Below are positions 48,946 through 57,843 of a stretch of 64,000 bases of DNA, in pieces. Position 1 is the stretch's first letter; every line of letters starts with the position of its first letter. Source of the stretch: Rahnella bruchi (GTDB taxonomy: Bacteria; Pseudomonadota; Gammaproteobacteria; Enterobacterales; Enterobacteriaceae). A program made the position numbers and the translations under genes. Under the pieces are notes generated by a model. It was not told where the DNA came from and made no database searches. It was given only the letters and a program-made list of their open reading frames with translations. The stretch spans positions 33,330-97,329 of the forward strand of contig NZ_QZWI01000019.1 of assembly GCF_003614975.1 (NCBI RefSeq), written 5' to 3'.

Positions 48946-49881
48946 TTAGCGCTCATTTTCCCGTAACCGCGCTGCGAGACGTCCCGCAACATGCATGCCT
49001 GACTGGCATAAAGAGAGCGCTTCGCCCTGATCCATCGCGCGGCGGGTCAGACCGGTCAGCACTGCACCGGGTGGCATTTCAATCGCAAGGCGCACATCGC
49101 GCTCATACGCCGCGACCATCGCATCACGCCAGTTGACGGTGCGCGCCATGTTCATCGCCAAATCGTCGGCAATTTTTTCCGGCTGCCAGTACACTCGCCC
49201 TGTCGTTCCGCTGAGATAACCGCAGGTCGGGCGGGAAATGTGAATCTCTTTAAATGCCCCGACCAGCTTAGCCGCAGGCTCATCCAGCAACGCACAATGC
49301 GACGGCACGCTGACCGCCAGCTGATGCGTTTTCTGCGCGCCCAGCCCTTTTGCAAGCTGCATCACTTGCGCCATCGCGGCGTCGCTGCCGGCAATTACCA
49401 GCTGGTCTTCAGCGTTGATATTGGCGAGATACACCGGTGATTCAGCGTTGTTCACCTGCGCCACCAGTTCTTCCACCTGACTCTGACGCAGACCGGTAAT
49501 GGCCGAAAGACCAAAACCCTGCGGATAAGCCTGCTGCATCAGTTCACCGCGCAGGGCGACCAGACGCACGGCATCATCAAAGTCGAGCGCTCCGGCAATC
49601 ACTGCGGCAGGGAACGCACCAATCGACAGTCCGCTGCAAAAATCGGTTTCGATACCGTCGGCCTGACACTGTTTTGCCCAGATAACACCGGCAATCAGCA
49701 GACAGAGCTGTACGGCGCGGGTAGAGCGCAGAGTATCGGCGGTGTCGAGCAGCAGAACATCTTCGCCCAGTGCGAGGCTGGCCCGTTTTATGAGGGAATG
49801 CGTGAGGGGGTTATCCGGCAGGCGATGCAACATCTGTGGCACCTGCGGGCCCTGTCCGGGGAAGGTAAATAGGATTTTCAT
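48946..49881 (-). CDS. mdcH: Malonate decarboxylase malonyl-CoA:ACP transacylase MdcH
   Basis: MdcH loads malonyl groups from malonyl-CoA onto the acyl carrier protein MdcC to start the decarboxylase cycle. The 311-residue protein has the acyltransferase fold: FTFPGQGPQ at the N-terminus, active-site Ser86 in SGLSIGAFP and a conserved His in VPSHCALLD near residue 196. GGAGCACG precedes the ATG. It is the last gene of the operon. Confidence 0.95.
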   Translation of the reverse strand: MKILFTFPGQGPQVPQMLHRLPDNPLTHSLIKRASLALGEDVLLLDTADTLRSTRAVQLCLLIAGVIWAKQCQADGIETDFCSGLSIGAFPAAVIAGALDFDDAVRLVALRGELMQQAYPQGFGLSAITGLRQSQVEELVAQVNNAESPVYLANINAEDQLVIAGSDAAMAQVMQLAKGLGAQKTHQLAVSVPSHCALLDEPAAKLVGAFKEIHISRPTCGYLSGTTGRVYWQPEKIADDLAMNMARTVNWRDAMVAAYERDVRLAIEMPPGAVLTGLTRRAMDQGEALSLCQSGMHVAGRLAARLRENER

Positions 49882-49908
49882 CGTGCTCCTTGCTTCTTTT
49901 AGCCGGGT

Positions 49909-50535
49909 TCAGTCCGCCGGCAATTGCCACGGGTCACGCACCAGTTGCGGGCCGGATGCCGTTTTCAGCATGACGTCACCGCCGCGCAGCCATTCACTGA
50001 GAGCAAATCCGCCCTGTGGCGTATTGATCTGGACATCGGTGCGGCAGGGAAGCCGCTGAAGCTGGGCGTAAAAATCAGAGAACCGGGAGGCGTCCACCGG
50101 CGTGTCACAGCGCACCAGTAAATCGAGATCGCTTTCAGCATGCATGACCGGAAGATCGCTGACCAGCGCGTAGGCACAGCTGCCTGTCACACCCCATGAA
50201 AAAGGCAGTTGCAGGCTGCACAATGTGATCAGCGCCTGCACCGGTTGCTGCGAAACGAAAGGTGAATGCAGCAACGCATTCACATCACTGACCAGAAATT
50301 GCGGAGTGACAACCCGCACCACCGCCGCCGGATCAATCCAGGCGGCGGCACGCTGAATGCGGGTCATCCCGCGAATACCCACAGGGATTGCGCCATCCGC
50401 ACGCTTGTCGCGACGAACCACCAGCGGCAGCGATGCGCGCCAGCCGGTGTTTACCCACGCCGGTAAAATGTCATCGCTTTGCAAAGCGGAGCGGTCGCTT
50501 ATCCAGACAAAATCATGGGCACGCGGGTCACACAT
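49909..50535 (-). CDS. mdcG: Malonate decarboxylase holo-ACP synthase (phosphoribosyl-dephospho-CoA transferase) MdcG
   Basis: MdcG attaches the triphosphoribosyl-dephospho-CoA group to apo-MdcC. The 208-residue protein has a nucleotidyltransferase-like segment ESDLDLLVRCD with paired Asp and the SRPHDFVW-like RAHDFVWIS start. The ATG at 50535 has AAAGG upstream and is preferred to a TTG six bases earlier. It lies between mdcF and mdcH. Confidence 0.93.
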   Translation of the reverse strand: MCDPRAHDFVWISDRSALQSDDILPAWVNTGWRASLPLVVRRDKRADGAIPVGIRGMTRIQRAAAWIDPAAVVRVVTPQFLVSDVNALLHSPFVSQQPVQALITLCSLQLPFSWGVTGSCAYALVSDLPVMHAESDLDLLVRCDTPVDASRFSDFYAQLQRLPCRTDVQINTPQGGFALSEWLRGGDVMLKTASGPQLVRDPWQLPAD

Positions 50536-50551
50536 ATTCAAACCTTTCTGA

Positions 50552-51514
50552 TTAGTGCAGAGCTGCCGTCAGGGAGATGAACAGCGGCAATGTCACGATA
50601 CACAATACGGAGCTTATCAGCAGTGAAGCTTCTGCATCCGGAGACTGAACCCCGAAACGGTTACCGAACACGATACCGAAGAAACCAGCAGACAGCGCAA
50701 TCATCAGGATAGCCGTGACCGCAATCTGGCCGCTCAGACCGAACGCCAGAACCAGACCCCATGCAATAAATGGCTGGACGAGGTTTTTCGCCACACAAGA
50801 CAACAGCACCGGAGCGTTAATTTTCAGTTTACGCGCTGACAGGATAACACCGGTCAGGAACAGCGCAGACGCGGTCGCTGACAGGCCCAGCGGCTTAATC
50901 GATGCCAGGAAAATTTCCGGCATTTTAATGCCAATCGCTGACAAAATCACACCCAGCAGCGGTGCCCAGACAATCGGTTTTTTCACTGAACGCCACATCA
51001 GAACCGGCAGCAGTGCCAGGGAAGAACCCTGATTTTCGCCACTCAAACGCGCTTTCTCACGTTCGAGGATCAGCAGACAGAACGGCGTCATCAGCACGGA
51101 ACCGCAGGCGATAGAAACCGCAACCGACAGTGAAGTCGACGGCGCGCCCCCCATCACACTGCTCAGAATTGGCAAACCGAGTGCCGCATAGTTTGGCAGT
51201 GCCACGGTCAGCGTCAGAACGGCAGCGTCCTGCGGAGTCTTTTTAAAGACTTTGGTGCAAATAAAGTAAATCGCCGCATAGGTTATCCACATGGCCAGAA
51301 CCAGCACCAGGATCAGCGGTGACTGTTCCACAATGCCCGACCACGGGGTCTGTACGGTCGCTGCAAACAGCGCAGCGGGTAAAGCAAAATCCATCACGAA
51401 AATATTAAGTAAAGAGACATTCTGGTTATCCACCATTTTCGCTTTCCCGGCATAAAAACCGAGGATCATGATGACGAAAATAGGGGCAAGCGCGTGCAAT
51501 ATTACGTAAGTCAT
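50552..51514 (-). CDS. mdcF: Malonate transporter MdcF (auxin efflux carrier family)
   Basis: MdcF is a membrane permease predicted to bring malonate into the cell. The 320-residue protein has about ten hydrophobic helices and belongs to the AEC/auxin-efflux carrier family. It starts MTYVILHALAPIFVIMILGFYAGK with an AGGAAAAACG ribosome site. It lies 189 bases after mdcE, the largest gap within the operon, where a hairpin is found, so its expression may be lower. Confidence 0.93.
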   Translation of the reverse strand: MTYVILHALAPIFVIMILGFYAGKAKMVDNQNVSLLNIFVMDFALPAALFAATVQTPWSGIVEQSPLILVLVLAMWITYAAIYFICTKVFKKTPQDAAVLTLTVALPNYAALGLPILSSVMGGAPSTSLSVAVSIACGSVLMTPFCLLILEREKARLSGENQGSSLALLPVLMWRSVKKPIVWAPLLGVILSAIGIKMPEIFLASIKPLGLSATASALFLTGVILSARKLKINAPVLLSCVAKNLVQPFIAWGLVLAFGLSGQIAVTAILMIALSAGFFGIVFGNRFGVQSPDAEASLLISSVLCIVTLPLFISLTAALH

Positions 51515-51608
51515 AGCGTTTTTCCTGAGGCAAAAAATGAATGCTCAGTCGGCGCCGGTGCGATGGTTTTTTTAGTATGACAGTCCAGTTGCAGACGACA
51601 GCAGGTCA

Positions 51609-51633
51609 CCGTCCTGACAAAACGTCAGGGCGG
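51609..51633 (-). other. Hairpin in the mdcE-mdcF gap
   Basis: Arms CCGTCCTGAC (51609-51618) and GTCAGGGCGG (51624-51633) pair with one wobble around a 5-base loop within the 189-base gap. There is no T run on the minus strand. It may be an mRNA processing or attenuation site that separates enzyme genes from the transporter. Confidence 0.4.
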
Positions 51634-51703
51634 GAACCCGCAATGCGGCTGCGTCACGCTGTTTGCAGGTGCGTTACCGGTTGAGACTGAAAGTTTTAAC
51701 GAA

Positions 51704-52519
51704 TTACCATTCCTGACGCATCAGCTGGCGAACGCGCTGCGAACTTGCGCGGTTTTCTGCACCCAGACGGTTGCTGAGGCTAACGCCTTCTTTGCGAGCG
51801 TCCTGGATGTTTTGCCAGACAGCGTTTTGTACGCTGGTGATGTCATCGGGTGTTGCCTCATCCGGATCAGCGATGTCGAGCAGTTGCGACAGCAGCCCCA
51901 GAGTGGCGTAGTTTTCGATGTCATAAGCCATCGGTGGAATGGTCGCGGCCAGTTTTTCCAGCGCGTCTACGGAGCGTAAAGTGATACGCGCGGCAGATTC
52001 TTTCCCCATCGCATGGATCATGACGCCATTGTTTTTGAAGGCGATCAGCTTGTTAGCCTGATAACCGTGCGCCAGAAACGCACCGGACATCGCTTTGCCG
52101 ACAATCAGCCCGACCACCGGATGCCCGGCCAGACGAGCTTTGGCGTAAGCGCCTGCGGCACCGGCCAGCGCCTGATGAATGCCGAAGGCTTCTTCACGGC
52201 GGCCATAGGCCTGACTTGGCACATCAATCACCGCCACGATGGCGCGCTTGGTGCTGGCTTTGGCGTCAGCATCAATCACATCATTGACCACTTTTGCCAG
52301 ATTCCAGCCTTCGAGCAGGCCGACTTCGCCGCCCGCAGCACGCGGATACTGATTATTTTTGTCCGGTACCACGGTGATGAAACGCACTGGCTGGTCATTC
52401 ATCTTGCCGTCTGCCGCTTTCACGGAAGGGCAAAGACCGGTTACCGGTGTGGCGTCTTTGGTCAGTTGTGCGAACCAGTAATAACCCCGGCTGGCTGCAT
52501 TGTTTGCTACGTTGCTCAT
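51704..52519 (-). CDS. mdcE: Malonate decarboxylase gamma subunit MdcE
   Basis: MdcE is one of the two carboxyltransferase-like subunits that decarboxylate malonyl-S-ACP in the cytoplasm. The 271-residue protein has a crotonase/carboxyltransferase fold with a GLLEGWNLAK segment and the VVGLIVGKAMSGAFLAHG oxyanion-hole region. Its start overlaps the mdcD stop by ATGA, and the two subunits form a heterodimer. Confidence 0.95.
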   Translation of the reverse strand: MSNVANNAASRGYYWFAQLTKDATPVTGLCPSVKAADGKMNDQPVRFITVVPDKNNQYPRAAGGEVGLLEGWNLAKVVNDVIDADAKASTKRAIVAVIDVPSQAYGRREEAFGIHQALAGAAGAYAKARLAGHPVVGLIVGKAMSGAFLAHGYQANKLIAFKNNGVMIHAMGKESAARITLRSVDALEKLAATIPPMAYDIENYATLGLLSQLLDIADPDEATPDDITSVQNAVWQNIQDARKEGVSLSNRLGAENRASSQRVRQLMRQEW

Positions 52520-53367
52520 GCGCGATCCTCCCGGTTAAACAAGGCTTCCGTCACTTCACGGCTGGCCTGCTGCGCGGTGTCAAAACCGGTCAGTTTTGGC
52601 AGGTAATAATCATAATTATCAGAACGATGTGTCGCAGGTACGCCCGCCTGAATAAAGGCCAGCACGCTGTCTTTCACTTCATTCAGGGAATCTTTCACCA
52701 ACGCATCGACAAAACCGCTGTGATAACGCACTTCACCACCGGTCATGCTCCAGATAAACGGACGATCGCGGGAATCGTATTCATCAATACCGGCTTCCTG
52801 TTCGATAACCTGCGGGCCGTTCAGACCGAGACGGGCTTCGCGGGTCACAATCAGATAGCTGCACAGCGCGGCGGCAATCGACATCCCGCCAAAGCAACCG
52901 ACGGTACCGGCAACCACGCCGATCACCGGCGTATAGCGGCGTAAATCGACAATCGCGGCGTGAATATCCGCGATCGCTGCCAGACCCAGGTTGGCTTCCT
53001 GCAAACGCACCCCGCCGGTTTCGAGCAGCAGAACGGCCTGCGTCGGAATACCGTTGCGGTTATCTTCTGCGGCCAGTTCCAGCGCAGCGGCCATTTTGGC
53101 ACCGGACACTTCGCCCATGCTGCCGCCCTGGAAGCTGCCTTCAATCGCGACGACCACTGCGGGCTGGCCGTTAATCTGGCCTTTTGCGACGACCATGCCG
53201 TCATCGGCCTGTGGCACGATGCCCTGCGGTTCCAGCCACGGAGACATAATACGTTCGAAAGGCCCGAGCAGTTCGCGGAAAGTCCCGGCGTCCAGCAGTT
53301 TGCGGGCGCGCTGACGGGCGCTCAGTTCGATAAAGCTCTGATCCTGAACGGAAGTATCAGTTGGCAT
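52516..53367 (-). CDS. mdcD: Malonate decarboxylase beta subunit MdcD
   Basis: MdcD pairs with MdcE to decarboxylate malonyl-S-ACP, giving acetyl-S-ACP and CO2. The 283-residue protein has the acetyl-CoA carboxylase beta-like carboxyltransferase region with GSFQGGSMGEVSGAKMAAALE. The ATG at 53367, giving MPTDTSVQDQSF, is preferred; an open frame extends 35 codons upstream inside mdcC. It overlaps mdcC by 11 bases. Confidence 0.95.
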   Translation of the reverse strand: MPTDTSVQDQSFIELSARQRARKLLDAGTFRELLGPFERIMSPWLEPQGIVPQADDGMVVAKGQINGQPAVVVAIEGSFQGGSMGEVSGAKMAAALELAAEDNRNGIPTQAVLLLETGGVRLQEANLGLAAIADIHAAIVDLRRYTPVIGVVAGTVGCFGGMSIAAALCSYLIVTREARLGLNGPQVIEQEAGIDEYDSRDRPFIWSMTGGEVRYHSGFVDALVKDSLNEVKDSVLAFIQAGVPATHRSDNYDYYLPKLTGFDTAQQASREVTEALFNREDRA

Positions 53368-53659
53368 GTTCAGCCTCCTCAAAGACCTGTTCAATACGCA
53401 GACGGGCAACACCTGGAGTGGCGCCAAAGTCATTAATGTCGAGACGACCTGACGGTAATTCGCGCAGCGCATTCAGGCGGTTAAAAAAGTTCTGCCATAA
53501 GGTATGGCTGCCGTCGACGGATGTGGTGACGATAATTTTCAGCGCATTGGCTGTATCAGGTTCATACAGCGCTTCTAAATCGCCGGAACCTACCACGCCT
53601 GCTTCGGCGCGGCCTGCCAGCGGTTTTGCCGCCGGGTAGTTAAATTCAAAACGTTCCAT
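53357..53659 (-). CDS. mdcC: Malonate decarboxylase acyl carrier protein MdcC
   Basis: MdcC is the delta subunit acyl carrier protein of the decarboxylase and carries the 2'-(5''-triphosphoribosyl)-3'-dephospho-CoA group. The 100-residue protein has VVGSGDLEAL with Ser25, which matches the attachment serine known in Klebsiella MdcC. It lies between mdcB and mdcD, with which it overlaps by 11 bases. Confidence 0.95.
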   Translation of the reverse strand: MERFEFNYPAAKPLAGRAEAGVVGSGDLEALYEPDTANALKIIVTTSVDGSHTLWQNFFNRLNALRELPSGRLDINDFGATPGVARLRIEQVFEEAEHAN

Positions 53660-53699
53660 AACACCTCTTTGTACTGATGTTAGTTAATTCGTATCCGGC

Positions 53700-54557
53700 T
53701 CAGACCACGCTCACGCGGTCGAGAAACAGCGTCGCAGCCAGTAAATCAGCGGCACCGCCGGGCGATGTGTTGTCTGCCAGCATCCGGCGTTCGAGATGAC
53801 GTAACAGTTGTTTACCCGCCATCGTGCTCACCCCACCGGCTTGCAGCACTGCGCGCGCGCCCTGATGCATGGCGTCCAGTGCCGGCAAACCACCGCGTGA
53901 CAACACGCAGGTATCCGCCAGTGTGGTCATCACCGCCAGTAAGGCATCAACCTGCGATTCGCTTTCGCTCGCGCCGCGTGCCCGGCTGTGATGAAGCTGC
54001 GGCAGTGCGCGGTCGATAATGTGCGGAAAACCACTCTGTGCTTCTTCACGGGCACCCGGCACCTGATAGCGCTGCACGGCGTGCGAACCTTTACTGAATT
54101 TTTTCGGGCTGAAAGCGTCGGGTAACGCTGCAATTTTTGCGGCGCGCTGCGCGATACTCTGCGGCAGCAAACGTTCCGGCTGCATGGCGACGGCGCTGAC
54201 CAGCAGCCCCATTGCCCAGATAGCGCCCCGATGAGTATTCACTCCGCCAGTTTCGGCCATCATTTGGGCTTCGCCTGCACGTCCTAAACGACCCACTTCC
54301 TGACGCAGGGCGATATCCGCCGGGCGTTGCCAGCTGTGTAAAGCCAGCAAGTAGAAAGTGGATGTCAGGCTGCGCGCCGAACGCACCATCAGATCCAACG
54401 TTAAATCCTGATGTGCGCCGGAACTCCGGCTGTCTACCAGACCCGGTTTCGGGCTAAGCCGCGCTTCGTCGATCAGCGCCTGCGTCGCCGTTTCTGCCAG
54501 CCTTTCGGCCAGTTCTTCCGCTGTGAGTACAGCGCCAATCGTTAAAGTCTGCGGCAT
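53700..54557 (-). CDS. mdcB: Triphosphoribosyl-dephospho-CoA synthase MdcB
   Basis: MdcB makes the precursor of the ACP prosthetic group from ATP and dephospho-CoA; it is a homologue of CitG. The 285-residue protein has the LSPKPGLVDSRSSGAHQDL segment and GGVNTHRGAIWAMGLL, both typical of the CitG family. It lies 5 bases after mdcA. Confidence 0.95.
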   Translation of the reverse strand: MPQTLTIGAVLTAEELAERLAETATQALIDEARLSPKPGLVDSRSSGAHQDLTLDLMVRSARSLTSTFYLLALHSWQRPADIALRQEVGRLGRAGEAQMMAETGGVNTHRGAIWAMGLLVSAVAMQPERLLPQSIAQRAAKIAALPDAFSPKKFSKGSHAVQRYQVPGAREEAQSGFPHIIDRALPQLHHSRARGASESESQVDALLAVMTTLADTCVLSRGGLPALDAMHQGARAVLQAGGVSTMAGKQLLRHLERRMLADNTSPGGAADLLAATLFLDRVSVV

Positions 54558-54562
54558 CTTGA

Positions 54563-56224
54563 TTACCAGCTACGGAATTTGGCTGGCGGGTTATACAAGC
54601 CGCCGGACCAGTCAACCAGTTCGCTCACGCTGCCTGCCGCCAGTAAAGAACGGGTGGCGTCGGTGCGGCGAATGCCCATATCTTCCGGGAAGACCACCAG
54701 TTCCTGACGGCGCAGGTCGGCAACGCGTTTGGCGTCAACACCCAGACCGATGTCAGTGATACCGGCCACCGCAGCAACCATCGCGCGGCGTTCTTCCAGA
54801 GAGCGGGCGCGGTGCAGATAAGCGATCCCCTCTTCGGTCAGCACGTGCGTCACGTCGTCGCCGTAAATCATCACCGGTGCCAGCGGCATACCGGATTCTT
54901 TACCCACATCGACGGCTTCGAGTTTCTCAACGAACGTCGGTTTGCCACCGGCCTGGAAGGTTTCGACCATCTGTACGACCAGTTTTTTACCGCGTGCCAT
55001 CGGATCCGGCTCTTCGATCATGTCGAGCCAGGCTGGGGTGGAGTGACGACGACCGTGCGGGTCATGTCCCATGTTGGGTGCGCCACCGAAACCGGCCAGA
55101 CGACCACGGGTCACGGTAGAGGAGTTCGCCAGGCCATCGACCTGCAGGGTGGAACCGATGAACATATCCACCGCGTACTGGCCTGCCAGCTGGCAGAACG
55201 CACGGTTGGAACGCATGGAACCGTCGGAACCGGTAAAGAACACGTCCGGACGGGCACGGATATACTCTTCCATCCCCAGTTCGCCGCCGAAGCAGTGAAC
55301 GGTTTCCACCCAGCCGCTTTCAATAGCCGGGATCAGCGTCGGATGCGGATTCAGCGTCCAGTGTTTACAGATTTTGCCGCGCAGACCGAGCTGCTCGCCG
55401 TAAGTTGGCAGCAGCAGTTCGATAGCCGCGGTGTTAAAACCGATACCGTGATTGAGCGACTGCACGTTGTGTTTAGCGTAGATGCCTTTAATCGCCATCA
55501 TCGCCATCAGTACGTGAACCGGTTTAATCAGACGCGGGTCGCGGGTGAACAGCGGTTCAATGAAGAACGGCTTGTCGGCGACGACCACGAAGTCGATCCA
55601 GTCGCCCGGAATATCCACACGCGGCAGATCGGTGTCTTCTTCAACCAGCTCATTAACCTGCGCAATCACGATGCCGTTTTTAAAGGCAGCGGCTTCGACC
55701 AGCGCTGGCGTGTCTTCGGTGCTTGCGCCGGTATACAAGTTACCTTTGCGGTCCGCTTTGAAGCCGGCGATCAGTGCGATGTTCGGCACCAGATCGACGT
55801 AAAGACGGGAATAGAGCTCGATGTAGGTATGGATCGCACCGATTTCCATCTGGCCGTCTTCCAGCAACTGCGCAATACGCAGGCTTTGCGGGCCGGAGAA
55901 TGCGAAATCAAGCTTGCGGGCAATACCGCGTTCGAAGAGATCCAGATGTTCAGCGCGGCTGACGCTGGGCATGATCATATGTAAATCATGCAGCTTCTCA
56001 GGGTTCACTTTTGCCAGTGAACGGGAAAGGAAGTCAGCTTGTTTTTGGTTGTTCCCTTCCATCACCACACGGTCACCGGAGGCGATCAGCGTTTCGAGGA
56101 TAGGAATAATTTTGTCGGTGGGTAAGACTTTACCCTCGGCCACGGAACGGACACTGTCGATACGCCGTTGTTTTTCGCTGCGGCGGGTGTCCCACACTTT
56201 CGTGGTCTGCGGATGTTGCGGCAT
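54563..56224 (-). CDS. mdcA: Malonate decarboxylase alpha subunit (acetyl-S-ACP:malonate ACP transferase) MdcA
   Basis: MdcA exchanges the acetyl group on MdcC for malonate, giving malonyl-S-ACP and acetate. The 553-residue protein is in the coenzyme A transferase superfamily and has GNNQKQADFLSRSL near residue 58, GKICKHWTLNPHPTL and a long conserved C-terminal half. GGGAGG lies 7 bases before the ATG, the strongest ribosome site in the window. It heads the operon; promoter and operator are at 56346-56411. Confidence 0.97.
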   Translation of the reverse strand: MPQHPQTTKVWDTRRSEKQRRIDSVRSVAEGKVLPTDKIIPILETLIASGDRVVMEGNNQKQADFLSRSLAKVNPEKLHDLHMIMPSVSRAEHLDLFERGIARKLDFAFSGPQSLRIAQLLEDGQMEIGAIHTYIELYSRLYVDLVPNIALIAGFKADRKGNLYTGASTEDTPALVEAAAFKNGIVIAQVNELVEEDTDLPRVDIPGDWIDFVVVADKPFFIEPLFTRDPRLIKPVHVLMAMMAIKGIYAKHNVQSLNHGIGFNTAAIELLLPTYGEQLGLRGKICKHWTLNPHPTLIPAIESGWVETVHCFGGELGMEEYIRARPDVFFTGSDGSMRSNRAFCQLAGQYAVDMFIGSTLQVDGLANSSTVTRGRLAGFGGAPNMGHDPHGRRHSTPAWLDMIEEPDPMARGKKLVVQMVETFQAGGKPTFVEKLEAVDVGKESGMPLAPVMIYGDDVTHVLTEEGIAYLHRARSLEERRAMVAAVAGITDIGLGVDAKRVADLRRQELVVFPEDMGIRRTDATRSLLAAGSVSELVDWSGGLYNPPAKFRSW

Positions 56225-56345
56225 GCCAAACCTCCCTGGGTTGAGCTTGCTGAAGTTTTCCCGGCGTGATGAAAAAAAGAGGACGGTGGGAAGTTTCAGT
56301 CAAGTGGCGGTTGCATCACAATTGACCTGTTTAATTAGCGTGTTA

Positions 56346-56374
56346 AGTGTAGGAAGCGGTGAGATAACCATCAA
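56346..56374 (-). promoter_or_regulatory. Candidate mdc operon promoter
   Basis: On the minus strand TTGATG (56369-56374) and TACACT (56346-56351) are separated by exactly 17 bases, four of six matches each. The predicted start is near 56339, leaving a leader of about 115 bases before mdcA. Non-consensus hexamers fit an activated promoter. Confidence 0.55.
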
Positions 56375-56392
56375 TTAAGGGCACTGACACTT

Positions 56393-56411
56393 CGTTACTC
56401 TGAGAGTAACG
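56393..56411. promoter_or_regulatory. Candidate MdcR operator
   Basis: Arms CGTTACTC (56393-56400) and GAGTAACG (56404-56411) are perfect 8-bp complements with a 3-base centre and contain a T-N11-A-type LysR core. Its centre lies about 63 bases upstream of the predicted mdc start, the usual position of a LysR recognition site. Binding by MdcR is inference. Confidence 0.55.
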
Positions 56412-56481
56412 ATTGAAGGGAATTCTTTAAAAACAGTTTGATACAGAACAAGGAATGAGAGCAATCACGCAAAAACAGGCG

Positions 56482-56508
56482 AAAAAAAGGGATGCACCAG
56501 GCATCCCT
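56482..56508 (-). terminator. Intrinsic terminator after the DUF1471 gene
   Basis: Arms AGGGATGC (56488-56495) and GCATCCCT (56501-56508) enclose a 5-base loop; on the minus strand a run of seven T follows the stem. Confidence 0.88.
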
Positions 56509-56526
56509 CTTTTGCAGATCAGAGAA

Positions 56527-56796
56527 TTATTTGAAAACTTCTGCGGTCGCAGTGATTTTCTTTTTCTCCTGCGCAGCGATGACGACGTAGTATTTCCCGC
56601 CTTTTTCATCAGCCAGTTTGGAAAGCTCATCTTTAGCATCCATTGGCGCAGTGTATTCATTGCTGGTGGTGACGGTACCCAGGCTGGTGTAACCCTTTTC
56701 TTTGGCGTCTTCTTTGCTGATCATCTCAGCGGCCATTGCGTTCACAGAGAATAAACCTGCCAGAACAGCTGCAATAATAATTTTATTTGATTTCAT
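56527..56796 (-). CDS. DUF1471 (YdgH/BhsA/McbA) small periplasmic protein
   Basis: This 89-residue secreted protein has a signal peptide at residues 1-23 (ending AMAA). A single DUF1471 domain follows, with EMISKEDAKEKGYTSLGTV and YYVVIAAQEKKKITATAEVFK. Relatives such as BhsA and McbA respond to stress and affect biofilm and envelope properties. The ATG at 56796 has GAGGTAATG upstream; the open frame extends upstream without a signal. It lies between mdcA and bioH and is read like the mdc operon but has its own terminator. Confidence 0.9.
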   Translation of the reverse strand: MKSNKIIIAAVLAGLFSVNAMAAEMISKEDAKEKGYTSLGTVTTSNEYTAPMDAKDELSKLADEKGGKYYVVIAAQEKKKITATAEVFK

Positions 56797-57026
56797 GACA
56801 TTACCTCTAAATTGGATGAGTAATTTTGGAAGAAAGCAGTCAAGATATGAACGGCAGGTGAATCTGTGCTGGCACGAACCTTCCTGGTCAACCACCAGAT
56901 TTCTCCCCAGAGACACAAACGGGCGATGGAAAACCTTCCCCCTCTCACCTCCGGCATCTATCGGCTTAAGTATTAATCACCTTCGGGAATTATCCAGAAA
57001 TTAGTAAAAAATATTTACATTGATTT

Positions 57027-57797
57027 TCATTCTGTAATCAGGAACGACGCAACAAGCTCACAAAATGCGTCCGAATGAGAGATAAACGGCGCATGCGCTG
57101 CTTTTTCAATGATTTCCGAACGCGAGTCCGGAAGTAACGCATCCAGCAAGGGCACCACTTTTCGCGGCACCAGTCCGTCGAGCGCGCCGTAAATACGCAA
57201 CACAGGCAAGGTCAGCTTCGTCATAGGCTGGCGCAAATCGGCAGTGCGCAAAATCTCCAGTCCCCCATTGAGCACGGCTGCTGGTGGCATGGGTAAATTC
57301 AGGACAACCGATTTCAGCAAACGGGCATCCTGACGCGCGCTGTCACTGCCCATCGTCTGCAATGCCAGAAAGCGCTCGACCGTGCGCTGGAAGTCTTCGC
57401 TCAGCTGATGCTGGAACCCCTGAAGCACATCAGGGCGTATTCCAGGCCAGTTCTCCTGAGCAGTGAAGCAAGGCGAAGACGCCACGGTGATCAGTTTTTC
57501 CACGCGCTGTGGTGCGCTCAGTGCAATCTGGCTGGCGACCAGTCCGCCCAGCGACCAGCCCATCAGCGAGGCCTTTGGCGGCATAACCGCCAGAACTGCT
57601 TCGGCCATTTCCGCAAGCGTCATCGCCCCGAAACCCTCACTGCGGCCATAGCCCGGCAGGTCGATCAGATGCAGACAAAATTGCGGCGCAAGTCGCTCTG
57701 CGGTGTAACGCCAGACTTCGGCATTCAGCCCCCACCCGTGAAGCAGCACAAGATGGCGATCTCCCTCGCCAAATGTCTCCTGGTAAAGCGTGTTCAT
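57027..57797 (-). CDS. bioH: Pimeloyl-ACP methyl ester esterase BioH
   Basis: BioH hydrolyses the methyl ester of pimeloyl-ACP, ending the disguised fatty-acid phase of biotin precursor synthesis. The 256-residue alpha/beta hydrolase has Ser82 in GWSLGG, an Asp in YGALDGLVP and a His in [10 protein letters not shown]. The ATG at 57797 matches the E. coli length of 256 residues. It is divergent from gntX, with 46 bases between the start codons that must hold both promoters. Confidence 0.97.
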   Translation of the reverse strand: MNTLYQETFGEGDRHLVLLHGWGLNAEVWRYTAERLAPQFCLHLIDLPGYGRSEGFGAMTLAEMAEAVLAVMPPKASLMGWSLGGLVASQIALSAPQRVEKLITVASSPCFTAQENWPGIRPDVLQGFQHQLSEDFQRTVERFLALQTMGSDSARQDARLLKSVVLNLPMPPAAVLNGGLEILRTADLRQPMTKLTLPVLRIYGALDGLVPRKVVPLLDALLPDSRSEIIEKAAHAPFISHSDAFCELVASFLITE

Positions 57798-57843
57798 AGC
57801 GTATTGTCCGTGTCTGTCTGAATGGCAAAAGGAACCCGCCACT

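Noticed and set aside
54812..55984. 390-codon plus-strand open frame within mdcA
   Set aside because: It is antisense to a well-conserved gene and has no ribosome site or recognisable domain.
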